Below, one piece after another: positions 1 through 9,362 of a DNA stretch of 64,000 nucleotides; the stretch's first letter is position 1, and each line of letters begins with the position of its first letter. The notes under the pieces were generated by a model. It made no database searches and was not told where the DNA came from. It saw only the letters and a program-made list of their open reading frames with translations. A program made the translations under genes and the position numbers. Origin of the DNA: Chthoniobacter sp. (GTDB lineage Bacteria; Verrucomicrobiota; Verrucomicrobiia; Chthoniobacterales; Chthoniobacteraceae); the NCBI GenBank assembly GCA_021414005.1, contig JAIOPH010000032.1, forward strand, positions 1 through 64,000. Direction: 5' to 3'.

Positions 1-242
1 CGCAAGCTGCCACAGCCGGCTCCGCGATGAGTTCCTCAACCGCGAAGTCTTCGCCTCGGCGCTGGAGGCGAAAGTACTCGGCCAGCAACACCGGCAGCGG
101 CACAACCACGAGCGACCGCACTCGTCCTTGGACTATCAAACGCAGCATGGCTGCGCCCTGCCCCTCAACTCACCATCAACCCACAACCCAAAAACCAACC
201 GAAACTCTCATAGCAAGTGGATCAAAAACCGAGGGCAGGCCA
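1..242 (+). mobile_element. Right (3') end of an IS3-family insertion sequence with the transposase C-terminus
   Basis: From base 2 one frame reads HSRLRDEFLN, EAKVL and HNHERPHSSLDYQT, the well-known C-terminal end of the IS3-group OrfB DDE integrase. The Glu expected just before the SRLRDEF block (usually a C-E-S-F type motif) appears as Ala. After SSLDYQT the conserved tail seems to continue in another frame (AAPCPSTHHQPTTQK), so a frameshift near 130-150 is likely and the element is probably inactive. A terminal-repeat-like end lies at about 219-242. The left part of the element is outside the window. Family assignment is firm, the subgroup is not. Confidence 0.8.
219..242 (+). repeat. 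Presumed right terminal inverted repeat of the IS3-family element
   Basis: The element end reads tggatcaaaaaccgagggc followed by aggcca, resembling IS3-group ends that close with a purine-rich G-tract and CA. The disrupted hydrolase gene starts immediately outside it, so the boundary is set by where hydrolase homology begins, to within a few bases. The matching left repeat and the target duplication cannot be seen. Confidence 0.5.
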
Positions 243-1110
243 ACCATCGTTGGAACCGATCATCAACACGACCAACTTCGCCTGCGCGCCCTCCATGTTG
301 GTGTGGTCGAGCCGCCACAATACGTGCGCCACCTGTTCCATGCTCCGTCCGAGGTTCACATAGTTGCGGTTTGGACAGAACTTCTTGAAAGCGTTCCCGT
401 CCCATGTGGCGGTGGTGGAATCGCCCATCCACAACAGCTTCGCGCTCGGGTCTTTTACCCAATTGTCCGGCCAGGGCGGCGTGCCTTTTTGCTCCACGGA
501 CCGGAGGGTGATGAAATCCTTTGGGTCTTCCACCCAGGCAGGGCCGACGAACGAATCGCTCAGAAGGATTCGGTCCACCAAGATACGGCCGCCCGGCGCG
601 GATGAGGCGTCCACGATCTGCAAAACGCCCTATTTGCCCTGAAACTCAGCCACATCCCACACCCGCTCGGTTACGCCAAAGAGATCCTCGCTCGAGGCTG
701 TTCGCACGACCTTCCCATCCACCAGCAGGTCCATTCGCGTGGTGGCCTGCGAACCGCCGCCGATCAGGAATTTCACTCCCCGGCGGTCGATGGCAAACGG
801 CTGGCTGATCAGCTTGCCCTGCCCACCGTCCGTGTTATTGGGCGCAGAGTGGGTGACAAACCTCCCTTGCCGGCCCGGACAATAGACCTCGGCCCAATGA
901 CCGTCCGAAATGGACTTCGGTTTCGGAGCATCCAGTCCGATGATCTCCATCGGCACTTTGCCAAACGCATTGCCCTCCACCGTCCACTTGTCGTAGGTGC
1001 CACTTTCAAAATCGTCAAAAAAACACCTCGGGCCGCGGCGTTTCGGCCCGGACGCCCGAGAGCGAGGCGGTCAATACAAGAATCCGGGTAATGAAATAGA
1101 ACCGCTCCAT
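238..1110 (-). pseudogene. Decayed secreted GDSL/SGNH-type hydrolase, cut by the IS element
   Basis: Reading leftward from an ATG at 1110 there is a signal peptide (MERFYFITRILVLTASLSG), then a sugar-hydrolase-associated N-domain (GRQGRFVTHS, RMDLLVDGKVVR), then the start of an SGNH hydrolase of the PAF-acetylhydrolase type (LLWMGDSTT, VLMIGSND). Three lesions are visible: a run of seven T (about 1015-1021) where six would keep the frame, an in-frame TAG at about 630-632 (VAEFQGK-stop-GVLQIVDASS) exactly where the protein should run on, and loss of the C-terminus, including the Asp/His of the triad, by the IS element. The T-run alone could be a read error, but the other two mark a dead gene. 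Confidence 0.8.
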
Positions 1111-1499
1111 GTGCGTTGTTTGAGATAGGTGATGTGTTTGATGGGGATTCATGAGGTTGCAAATTAGCTTAAAGCGGCGCGCGGCTCAGTCTGTCCAACG
1201 AGCCTTGGCTGCGTGTAGTCAGATTGCTTGAGCCTGTGGTTCGCGAATTGATGGGGGTGAAGTAGCAACATCTTCGTTGGCTATGTCGGTCAGCGAATTT
1301 CTGGTGCCGAGTTCATCAGCACAACCGCATTCAATACTTATCCCTTGGCAATTTCTCTTCGATGAGCCGGCCGTCCGCGTCGGGCTTTCCACTTTTGCGC
1401 GAAAAACGGCGGTGGCGGAGAGGAATTGCTCCCTGCAGACTCCCACTTACATTTCCCGCACCGATGGATTATCCACTCTGCACATCTCGCCCTCACACC
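1111..1499. other. Intergenic region, nothing recognised
   Basis: This lies between the start of the hydrolase pseudogene and the start of the DUF1549/1553 gene, which are divergent. It presumably holds promoters for both. No clear sigma-70 boxes, operators or short gene are visible on either strand. Confidence 0.4.
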
Positions 1500-4400
1500 A
1501 TGCACTTCCTGCCGTTTCGCTGCCTCATTATCGCTGCCGTGGCGGTGTCGTCATCGCTCACCGGTTCCGCGACGCCGGAGATGACCAAGGTCGTGACGCC
1601 GGAAGCACTGCCGTCCGGCGCGCAGGTCGTGGGGCTGGAGGTGCAGCCCGCAAAAGTTGTACTGGCGGGCCGGTATGAGGGCGCGCAAGTGGTGGTGACG
1701 GCGAAGCTCGCCGATGGCTCGACGGCGGATGTGACGCGGCTGGCGGGGTATCGGTTGAGCGGGGATTGTGTGGAGGTTTCAAAGAGTGGGCGGGTGGCGG
1801 TGCGGACGAACGGGGCGGGGTCGGTGGCGATTGAGGTCGCGGGGCAAAAGGTAGTGGTGCCGGTGGAAGTCGCTGGCGTGGTGGAAAATCAGCCCGTGGA
1901 TTTCATCCGCGATGTGAACCCGGTGATGACGCGGTTGGGGTGCAACGCGGGGACGTGTCACGGCGCGAAGGACGGCAAGTTCGGCTTCAAGCTGTCGCTG
2001 CGCGGTTACGATCCGCTTTTCGATGTGCGCTCGCTGAAGGACGATCTCGCCGGGCGGCGGCTGAACGTGGCGTCGCCGGACGATTCGCTGATGCTGCTCA
2101 AGTCCACGGCAGGCGTGCCGCACGAGGGCGGGCAGCGCACGAAGCTGGGCGAGAAGTATTACGACATCATGCGCGCGTGGATCGCGGACGGCGCGAAGCT
2201 CGATCTCGCCGCACCCCGCGTGGTGAAGATCGAGGTCTCTCCGCGGGATCCCGTGGTGCAGCAAATCGGCGCGCGGCAGCAGGTCCGCGTCGTGGCAACT
2301 TTCAGCGACGGCAAAACACGCGATGTCACCGCCGAGGCGTTCATCGACAGCGGCAACGGCGACGTGGCGAAGGTCGAGGGCGGCCTCGTGGAAACGCTGC
2401 GCCGCGGCGAGGCTCCGCTGCTCGCGCGCTACGAGGGGAATTATGCCGCGACCACGCTGACGGTGATGGGCGACCGCAACGGCTTTGTCTGGCAGACACC
2501 GGAAACGTGGGGACGCATCGACGAACTCGTGGCCGCGAAATGGCAGCGCATGAAGATAGCGCCGTCCGTGCTGTCCAGCGATGAGGAGTTTCTGCGCCGC
2601 GTTTCGCTCGACCTCGCGGGACTGCCGCCGACCGCGGATGAAGTGCGCGCCTTTCTCGCCGACCCGCGGCCCGTGCGGGATAAGCGCGACGCGGTGATCG
2701 AGAAGCTGCTCGCGTCGCCGGAGTTCATCGACCACTCGACAAACAAGTGGGCGGACCTGCTGCAGGTGAACTCGAAGTTCCTCGGCAAGGAGGGCGCGAA
2801 ACTTTTCCGCGACTGGATTCGCAAGGAGATGGAGGCGAACACGCCTTATGATCAGTTCGTGCGGAAGATCCTCACCGCCGCCGGCTCGAACAAGGAGAAC
2901 CCCGCCGCGAGCTACTGGAAAATCCTGCGCGAGCCGGCGGAGGCGATGGAAAACACGACGCACCTTTTCCTCGCCACACGCTTCAACTGCAACAAGTGCC
3001 ACGACCATCCGTTCGAGCGCTGGACGCAGGATCAGTATTACCACACGTCGGCGTATTTCTCGCAGGTCGCGCTCGCCGCGGACCCTGCGGGCGGCAATGC
3101 GAAGATCGGCGGCACCGACGTGGAGAAACCGCGCCCGCTTTATGAAATCGTGAGCGACAAAGCCGATGGCGAGGTCACGCATCTGCGGACGAACAAGATC
3201 GCCGCGCCCGAGTTTCCCTTTCCCGCGCAGGCCGAGGCGAAAGGCACGCGCCGCGAGCAACTCGCCTTGTGGATGACCTCGTCGGACAACCGCTATTTCG
3301 CCGCGAGTTACGTGAACCGGCTTTGGGGCTATCTCACCGGCGCGGGGATCATCGAGCCGCTCGACGACATCCGCGCGGGCAATCCGCCAACAAACCCCGA
3401 ACTGCTCGACTTCCTGACGAAGGAATTCATCGCGCACCATTTCGACGTGAAGCATGTGCTGCGGCTGATCTGCCAGTCGCGCACCTACCAGCTCGGCATC
3501 GGCACAAACCAGTGGAACGCCGACGACAAGACGAACTATTCACACGCCCTCGCGCGCCGGCTGCCCGCCGAGGTGCTCTACGATTCGGTGTTGAAAGTGG
3601 TGGGCTCCGGGCCACGGCTGCCGGGCGGCCTGCGCGCGGGCCAGCTCCCGGATTCGGCGACGGATTTGCCGAGCGGCTTTCTCGCCAATCTCGGCCGGCC
3701 CGCGCGCGAAAGTTCGTGCGAATGCGAACGTCGCAACGACCTCGGGCTTGGCAGCGTGATGGCACTGCTCGGCGGCCCGGCGGTGTCGGAGGCGATCGGC
3801 GACGCCGCGAACGAACTGGCCAAACTCACGACCGCCCAGCCGGATGATCGCAAGCTGATCGACGAGCTTTTTCTCCGCGTGCTCAGCCGCCCGGCGAGCG
3901 AGCAGGAGATCAGCAAGGTTTTGGCAAACTGGCAGCAGCTCGACGGCGACAATGCCGCGCTGGTCGCGCAACTCGAACCCGTGCTGCCGATCATCGCGAA
4001 GGCGGAGGCGGATCGCGCGGCGATGATCGCGAAGGCCAAGGATGAACTCGCGCGCTACGAGGCCGAGGTCGGCCCGAAACTCGCGGAGGCCGAGGCGAAG
4101 CGCGTGGCCGCCGTGACCGCGGCGGAGGCGGCGGTGAAGGAATACGAGACGCAGCACCTCGCAGCGGCGCAGACCGTTTTCGAAAATACCGCGCCCGTCG
4201 TCCGCACACTCACCGGCTGGGTGCCGCTCGACATCGTGGAAGCCCGCGCCAGCGGCGGCATCACGCTGAAGAAGCAGCCCGACGGCTCCTACCTCGCCAG
4301 CGGCGCGCGTCCACCCACGACCGATTACGTGGTGAAAGCGGACACGAAACTCGCGGGCATCACCGGCTTCGCCATCGAGGTGCTGCCCTCGGGCGACGAG

Positions 4401-5120
4401 AAGAATTTTGGCCCCGGTCGCGCGCCGGACGATGGGAATTTTGTCCTTGGCGAGGTGGAGCTGAAAGTCAGCGCGGGAGGCACCGACGCCACGCCGCTGC
4501 CGGTCAAGTTCGCGAGCGCCGTCGCCGATTTCAGCCAGGAGGATTTTGCAATCGCGCAGGCTATCGACGGCATCCGCGACAACGAAAACAACGGCTGGGC
4601 GATCTCCGCCAGCTACGGCGTCCCGCATTTCGCCGCGCTCACGCTCGAAAAGCCGCTCGGCGATGCGGAGAAAGGCGTGCGCCTGCGCTTCGAGTTGAAC
4701 CAGCCGCGCAAGAGCGGCTTTGCCATCGCGCGCTTCCGGCTGTGGGCGACGACCGGCACCGCGCCCGTGCAGGTCGGCTACCCGCAGCCGGTCAGCGACG
4801 CGCTCAGAAAAATCCCCGCCACCCGCACCGACGCCGACAAGGCCGCGCTCGCCGCGTATTGGAACGCCAACGATCCCGAACTCGCCAAACGCCGCTTCCA
4901 CCTCGCGCAAGCCCCGCGTCCGCTTCCGCCCGACCCCGGCCTCGTCCAGCGCCGCGCCGCCGCCAGCGCCGACGTGCCACTGGCCCTCGACCCGAAACTT
5001 GCCCGCCTCCGTCAGGACGCTGAGCAATCCAAAGCCCAACTCGCCAACCGCCGCCTCACCAGCGTGCAAGACCTCGCCTGGGCGCTGATCAACACGCCAT
5101 CGTTTCTTTTCAACCACTAA
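1500..5120 (+). CDS. Secreted DUF1549/DUF1553 (PSCyt2/PSD1) protein with bacterial Ig-like domain
   Basis: A large exported protein (1206 residues) of the planctomycete-cytochrome type. The ATG at 1500 is chosen because it gives a signal peptide (MHFLPFRCLIIAAVAVSSS). Longer in-frame starts add an unlikely arginine-rich leader. Order: Ig-like (BIG2-type) segment about 40-120; CNAGTCHG motif near 147; a second Ig-like stretch; DUF1549 about 340-535 containing a CXXCH (FNCNKCHDHPF, near 500); DUF1553 about 577-800; a charged coiled coil about 820-890; a discoidin or concanavalin-like segment; and the usual DUF1553 end (SFLFNH). Unlike the two relatives in this window it has no N-terminal PSCyt1 haem domain of the usual form. 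Fifteen bases upstream of a DUF1501 gene, its usual partner. The biochemical role of the family is not established. Confidence 0.92.
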   Translation: MHFLPFRCLIIAAVAVSSSLTGSATPEMTKVVTPEALPSGAQVVGLEVQPAKVVLAGRYEGAQVVVTAKLADGSTADVTRLAGYRLSGDCVEVSKSGRVAVRTNGAGSVAIEVAGQKVVVPVEVAGVVENQPVDFIRDVNPVMTRLGCNAGTCHGAKDGKFGFKLSLRGYDPLFDVRSLKDDLAGRRLNVASPDDSLMLLKSTAGVPHEGGQRTKLGEKYYDIMRAWIADGAKLDLAAPRVVKIEVSPRDPVVQQIGARQQVRVVATFSDGKTRDVTAEAFIDSGNGDVAKVEGGLVETLRRGEAPLLARYEGNYAATTLTVMGDRNGFVWQTPETWGRIDELVAAKWQRMKIAPSVLSSDEEFLRRVSLDLAGLPPTADEVRAFLADPRPVRDKRDAVIEKLLASPEFIDHSTNKWADLLQVNSKFLGKEGAKLFRDWIRKEMEANTPYDQFVRKILTAAGSNKENPAASYWKILREPAEAMENTTHLFLATRFNCNKCHDHPFERWTQDQYYHTSAYFSQVALAADPAGGNAKIGGTDVEKPRPLYEIVSDKADGEVTHLRTNKIAAPEFPFPAQAEAKGTRREQLALWMTSSDNRYFAASYVNRLWGYLTGAGIIEPLDDIRAGNPPTNPELLDFLTKEFIAHHFDVKHVLRLICQSRTYQLGIGTNQWNADDKTNYSHALARRLPAEVLYDSVLKVVGSGPRLPGGLRAGQLPDSATDLPSGFLANLGRPARESSCECERRNDLGLGSVMALLGGPAVSEAIGDAANELAKLTTAQPDDRKLIDELFLRVLSRPASEQEISKVLANWQQLDGDNAALVAQLEPVLPIIAKAEADRAAMIAKAKDELARYEAEVGPKLAEAEAKRVAAVTAAEAAVKEYETQHLAAAQTVFENTAPVVRTLTGWVPLDIVEARASGGITLKKQPDGSYLASGARPPTTDYVVKADTKLAGITGFAIEVLPSGDEKNFGPGRAPDDGNFVLGEVELKVSAGGTDATPLPVKFASAVADFSQEDFAIAQAIDGIRDNENNGWAISASYGVPHFAALTLEKPLGDAEKGVRLRFELNQPRKSGFAIARFRLWATTGTAPVQVGYPQPVSDALRKIPATRTDADKAALAAYWNANDPELAKRRFHLAQAPRPLPPDPGLVQRRAAASADVPLALDPKLARLRQDAEQSKAQLANRRLTSVQDLAWALINTPSFLFNH

Positions 5121-5135
5121 CCCATCCCAAAACCT

Positions 5136-6617
5136 ATGCTCCGCATCTCAGGACAACCCGGTCGCGATCTTTGCGACGCTCACCTTGGCGTTTCGCGGCG
5201 CGATGTCATCCGCGTGGGTGGCTCGGCCATCATGGGGCTCACGCTCGGATCGCTTTTCAAACTGCGCGCGGCGGCGGCAGAGCCCGCGGCGTCGGCGGTC
5301 TCGAAGGGCGGGCCGGGGTGGGGAAAGGCGAAGTCGGTCATCATGGTCTATTTGCAGGGCGGGCCGTCGCATCTCGATTTGTGGGATCCGAAAGAGAACG
5401 TGCCGGAGAAAATCCGCAGCTCGTTCCAGAACATCAAAACGAAGATTCCGGGCATCAACTTTACCGAAATCCTGCCGAAACTCGCGCAGATCAATGACAA
5501 GCTCACGATGGTTCGCTCCATGAGCTACACGCCGAACGGCCTCTTCAACCACACGGCGGCGATTTACCAAATCATGACGGGCTACACCACGGACAAGGTC
5601 TCGCCGTCCGGCCAACTCGAACCGCCCAACGCGAAGGACTTTCCGAACTTCGGCTCGAACATCATCCGGCTGAAACCGCCGACCGAGCCGATGCTGCCGT
5701 TCGTCATGCTGCCGCGACCGTTGCAGGAATCGGGCGTCATTGGCAAAGGCGGCACGGCCGGTTTCCTCGGCAAGGGTTTCGATCCCTACACGCTCTATCC
5801 CGACGGCGACGACATGGATATGTCGAAGATGAACCGCATTCGGGTGGACGACCTGAACCTGCGCCCCGACGTTTTCGCCATGCGGCTGAAACGGCGCGCC
5901 TCGCTGCGGCAATCCATCGAGGAGACCATGCCCGACATCGACAAGGCCGTGGAGAATTACCACCTCGACGAATACTACGGCAAAGCGCTCGACCTCATCA
6001 CGAGCGGCAAGGCGCGCGACGCCTTCGCCATCGACCGCGAGCCGGAGAAAATGCGCGCGGCTTATGGGCTGAACACCTTTGGCCAAAGCCTGCTGCTCGC
6101 CCGGCGGCTGGTCGAAGCCGGCACGCGTGTCGTGGAGGTCGTGTGGCCAAAGGTCGCGAACTCCGACAACCATTCGTGGGACACGCATACGGACCTCACG
6201 AGGCGCATCAAAACGCAGGCCGGGCCAATGCTCGACGCGGGTTTCAGCACCTTCATCGAGGATCTTGACCAGCGCGGCCTGCTCGATGAAACGCTCGTCG
6301 TGGCCCTCGGCGAATTCGGGCGCACGCCCGAGCGCGGCCTGAGCACCAGTGGCAATACGAACAGCTCCGACGGCCGCGACCACTGGCCCTACTGCTACAC
6401 CGCGTGCGTGGCTGGCGCGGGCATCAAGCGCGGCTACGTCCACGGAGAAAGTGACGCCACCGGCAGCAGCCCGAAATCCGACCCCGTGCATCCCACCGAG
6501 CTGCTTGCGCTCATCTACCACGCCTGCGGCATTGATCCCGAAACGATCGTCTATAACCACCTCAACCAGCCGCGCGAGCTGGTAAAAGCAAAGCCGGTCA
6601 CGGCGTTGTTCGCGTAA
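5136..6617 (+). CDS. DUF1501 protein, Tat-type signal
   Basis: 493 residues of the DUF1501 family, alkaline-phosphatase/sulfatase-like in fold, almost always encoded next to DUF1549/DUF1553 proteins in PVC bacteria. A twin-arginine signal is visible (SRRDVIRVGGSAIMGLTLG, about 20-38), implying folded export. Family landmarks are QGGPSHLDLWDPK, the GLFNHTAAIYQIMTG block, VALGEFGRTP and the C-terminal GRDHWPYCYTACVAGAGI. It starts 15 bases after the preceding stop and so is probably co-transcribed with it. Possible metal ligands (D, H in SHLDLWD and FGRTP/GRDHWP) are kept. Substrate unknown. Confidence 0.93.
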   Translation: MLRISGQPGRDLCDAHLGVSRRDVIRVGGSAIMGLTLGSLFKLRAAAAEPAASAVSKGGPGWGKAKSVIMVYLQGGPSHLDLWDPKENVPEKIRSSFQNIKTKIPGINFTEILPKLAQINDKLTMVRSMSYTPNGLFNHTAAIYQIMTGYTTDKVSPSGQLEPPNAKDFPNFGSNIIRLKPPTEPMLPFVMLPRPLQESGVIGKGGTAGFLGKGFDPYTLYPDGDDMDMSKMNRIRVDDLNLRPDVFAMRLKRRASLRQSIEETMPDIDKAVENYHLDEYYGKALDLITSGKARDAFAIDREPEKMRAAYGLNTFGQSLLLARRLVEAGTRVVEVVWPKVANSDNHSWDTHTDLTRRIKTQAGPMLDAGFSTFIEDLDQRGLLDETLVVALGEFGRTPERGLSTSGNTNSSDGRDHWPYCYTACVAGAGIKRGYVHGESDATGSSPKSDPVHPTELLALIYHACGIDPETIVYNHLNQPRELVKAKPVTALFA

Positions 6618-6627
6618 CCGAACCCGC

Positions 6628-7368
6628 TCAAGTGTTCAGCGCGCCGATGATGCGGAGGCCGTCGAGGGTGAGTTCCGGCACGACGGTGCGAATTTCGGGG
6701 AGCTTGGCGGCGATGAGTTCGGCATAGCCGCCAGTCGCGACGACAGCGAGCTTGCGTGGTTTGCCGAGTTCGCCGGCGACTTCCTGCAAAATCTCCCGCA
6801 CCAGGCCACGGTAGCCGTGGACGGCCCCGGAGAGCATCGCGTGTTTCGTGCTTTTGCCGATGGCGGAGGGCGGCTCGGCCAGCACGATCTCGGGCAGCAG
6901 CGCGGTGCGGGAGTGGAGGTAGTGGGTCATGGCTTCGAGGCCGGGCGCGATTACGCCGCCGATGTATTTCCCCGCAGCGGAGATAACATCGAAACTGACC
7001 GCCGTGCCGAAGTCCACGACGACCACCGGGCCGCCGAAGCGCGCCCACGCGGCGGCGGCGTTGGCGAGGCGGTCGGCCCCGATGGTGGCGGGCTTCGGGT
7101 AGTCCACGCCGACGCCGAGCTTCACCCTGGCGGTGACGCGCAGCACCGGCGCGGGGTCGATGTATTCCACGATGCGCTCGCCGACTTCGGGTACAACAGA
7201 GCAGATGACGGCGGTTTCCCATTTCCAGCCGGAGAGCACGTTTTTCAGCGAATCGGGCGTGATGGTCCGGGTGGCGAGCTTGCGGGAAACGCCGACCTCC
7301 TTCCTCGTGCCCAGCGCGAACTTAGTGAACGAGTTGCTGTTGTCGATGAGGAGGAAGTCGGCGGACAT
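6628..7368 (-). CDS. coaX: Type III pantothenate kinase
   Basis: Phosphorylates pantothenate with ATP in the first committed step of CoA synthesis, in the cytoplasm. 246 residues, normal for the family. Landmarks: N-terminal phosphate-binding segment LLIDNSNSFTKFAL (usually D-x-G-N-T), GADRLANAAAAW around 100, and DFGTAVSFDVI around 120, followed by the Gly-rich GGVIAPGL. The glycine of the first motif is replaced by Ser (DNSNS). It lies three bases downstream of the DUF2237 gene and shares its orientation, so the two are probably one transcript. Lack of any coaA-like gene here is not informative. Confidence 0.95.
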   Translation of the reverse strand: MSADFLLIDNSNSFTKFALGTRKEVGVSRKLATRTITPDSLKNVLSGWKWETAVICSVVPEVGERIVEYIDPAPVLRVTARVKLGVGVDYPKPATIGADRLANAAAAWARFGGPVVVVDFGTAVSFDVISAAGKYIGGVIAPGLEAMTHYLHSRTALLPEIVLAEPPSAIGKSTKHAMLSGAVHGYRGLVREILQEVAGELGKPRKLAVVATGGYAELIAAKLPEIRTVVPELTLDGLRIIGALNT

Positions 7369-7371
7369 GGG

Positions 7372-7752
7372 TCAGGTGGCGGCGGGCCAGTCGAGGGCGT
7401 GGCATTTCAGGTCGTCGAGCTGCACAAACTCCAGCGCGGAAAGGTGCGTGGCGGCGAGCACCACGCGCGGCGCACAGCCGGCCTCCAGCGCATCCTGCCA
7501 GCGCGTGACGCAGAGGCACCATTGATCGCCGGGCTTCAGTCCGGGAAATTCATACTCGGGCACCGGTGTGGAGAGGTCGTTGCCCGCCGCTTTCGAGAAG
7601 CGCAGAAACTCTGCCGTGGCCTGCACGCAAACGGTGTGCAGCCCGTGGTCGCCGGGCCCGGTGTGGCAGCAGCCGTCGCGAAAGAAGCCGGTCAGCGGCT
7701 CGAAGCTGCACGGTTGCAGCGGTTGGCCGAGGACGTTGGAGGTCTGGGACAT
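7372..7752 (-). CDS. DUF2237 family protein
   Basis: 126 residues and nearly the whole family length. The signature cysteine-rich blocks are present: NVLGQPLQPCS, PLTGFFRDGCCHTG, HTVCVQATAEFL, GNDLSTPVPEYEFPGLKPG and DQWCLCVTRWQDALEAG. These conserved Cys suggest metal or disulfide chemistry, but no function is established for the family. Soluble, no signal peptide. It sits between an oxidoreductase gene (36 bases upstream) and coaX (3 bases downstream). Confidence 0.93.
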   Translation of the reverse strand: MSQTSNVLGQPLQPCSFEPLTGFFRDGCCHTGPGDHGLHTVCVQATAEFLRFSKAAGNDLSTPVPEYEFPGLKPGDQWCLCVTRWQDALEAGCAPRVVLAATHLSALEFVQLDDLKCHALDWPAAT

Positions 7753-7788
7753 TTCGCGGGCAAAAGGCGCACGCCGCTTTCGGCCCGG

Positions 7789-9168
7789 CTAGAGCTTCGC
7801 GCTCGAATACTCCCAGCCTGCACGATACGCCGCGCGCTTGATGAAGCGGGCCGCGTCCGGCTGGCCCGTGACTTCGAGCTTCGCGCTGTCCCAGACGATG
7901 GGTTTGCCCACTCGCATGGCGAGGCCACCGATCAGGCCCAGCTCGGTGAGCGGCACGGCGTAGTCGAACTTCGACATGAAGTCGAAAGCCTTGCCGTTCT
8001 TGATCGCCAGCGTCCACTCCTCCTGCGGCTCGCCCTGTTTCGGGCTGCGCTCGTACTTTTTCTCCAGCGGCTTCGCGAGGAATTCCGTGCGGCGCGCCTC
8101 GGGGTAAATCTGCGGGTTTTTGCACTGGTCGCCGACGTTATGAATAACGCCCTCGCTGCCGATGATCAGCCAGCCACCGTTGCCCAGGCCTTTGCCAGCG
8201 AGTTCCGGAGGAGCGGGCGGCAGGTGCTGTGCGCCGTGATCGTTTTTGCCTTCATACCAAGTCATCGTGATGTCCCCGAGCTTCGGATGATTCTTCCACG
8301 AGTATTTCACCTCGGCCCCGCGCGGCCAGGCGATGTCGGTGAGTTCCTCCGTGGTAGCTTCGACATGCTGCGGGATGCCGAGATCGAGCGCGTAAAAGAT
8401 GGGGTCCATAAGATGGCAGCCCATGTCACCGATCGCGCCGGATCCCCACTCAAGGAAGCCGCGCCATTTGAACGGATGGATGTCCCCGGAGTACGGATGA
8501 TCCGGCGTCTGCGCGAGCCACTGCGGCCAGTTGAGGAAGTCGGGCGCATCGCCGCCCTTGAAGGTCGCGCCTTTGCCCTGCGGCCAAATCGGACGGTTCG
8601 TCCAGACGTGGATTTCCTTCACCTTCCCGATCGCCCCGGCTTCGATCCACTCCTTGAGCTTGCGGTTGTCGTCGAAGGTGTGCCCCTGATTTCCCATCTG
8701 CGTGATGACACCCTTTTTCTTCGCCGCGAGGTGCATCTCGCGCACTTCCCACAGCGTGTTCGCGAGCGGCTTTTGCACGCAGACGTGTTTGCCCAGACCC
8801 ATCGCGTGCATCGCCGCGGGAAAATGCGCGTGGTCCGGCGTCGAAATGGTCACGGCCTCGATCTCCTTCACCTCGTCGAGCATCTGGCGAAAATCCTGAT
8901 ACTGCTTCGCGCCCGGATACCGCGCCGCGGCCTTGGCCAGCGTCCGCGAATCCACATCGCAAATCGCCACGACATTGTTGCCCCGCGCCGCCGCCGCGAG
9001 ATCGGACTCACCTTTGCCACCGCAGCCGATGGCCGCGATGCCGAGTTTGCGGCTCGCGGGCCCGCCTTCCTGCGCCCAAAAGACGCGCGGCACGAGCAGC
9101 CCGCCGGTGGAGACGGCGAGACCTTTGATAAAGGAACGGCGGGAGGAACGGATGGGACTGATGGGCAT
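7789..9168 (-). CDS. Tat-exported Gfo/Idh/MocA family oxidoreductase
   Basis: 459 residues. NAD(P)-dependent sugar or cyclitol oxidoreductase family. The ATG at 9168 puts a twin-arginine signal at the start (SSRRSFIKGLAVSTGGLLVPR), and longer starts only add an unrelated leader. Rossmann motif IAAIGCGGKGESD, the CDVD acidic residue that selects NAD, the EKP-type motif as VQKPLA, and the conserved WP-HPY-D-HPFKW region and GAIGDMGCHLMD follow. It belongs to the PVC-type subgroup with long C-terminal domain, often linked to breakdown of plant or algal sugars; export with bound cofactor fits the Tat signal. The substrate cannot be named. Confidence 0.92.
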   Translation of the reverse strand: MPISPIRSSRRSFIKGLAVSTGGLLVPRVFWAQEGGPASRKLGIAAIGCGGKGESDLAAAARGNNVVAICDVDSRTLAKAAARYPGAKQYQDFRQMLDEVKEIEAVTISTPDHAHFPAAMHAMGLGKHVCVQKPLANTLWEVREMHLAAKKKGVITQMGNQGHTFDDNRKLKEWIEAGAIGKVKEIHVWTNRPIWPQGKGATFKGGDAPDFLNWPQWLAQTPDHPYSGDIHPFKWRGFLEWGSGAIGDMGCHLMDPIFYALDLGIPQHVEATTEELTDIAWPRGAEVKYSWKNHPKLGDITMTWYEGKNDHGAQHLPPAPPELAGKGLGNGGWLIIGSEGVIHNVGDQCKNPQIYPEARRTEFLAKPLEKKYERSPKQGEPQEEWTLAIKNGKAFDFMSKFDYAVPLTELGLIGGLAMRVGKPIVWDSAKLEVTGQPDAARFIKRAAYRAGWEYSSAKL

Positions 9169-9362
9169 GGCAGTGATGGGTTGAGGTTCGTGGCGGGGGT
9201 AAAACGCCGAGAACATAACCAAGAGGAGCACGAAACTTTAGGCGAGAACTTCCCCGCAAAATTTTTCGCCTTTTTGCGGATCATTCGTTGCACCTGTGGT
9301 GCAAGAGAACCACTTTTGCACACGGCTGCCACGGTCAGGTGAAACGAATAGAATCAAAACCT

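Noticed and set aside
1779..3455. A 558-residue minus-strand frame across the first DUF1549/1553 gene
   Set aside because: Arginine/histidine-rich with no family signal; it is the mirror of a very GC-rich coding strand that carries clear domains.
6817..9342. An 841-residue plus-strand frame over coaX, DUF2237 and the oxidoreductase
   Set aside because: It spans three recognised genes on the other strand and shows no domain.
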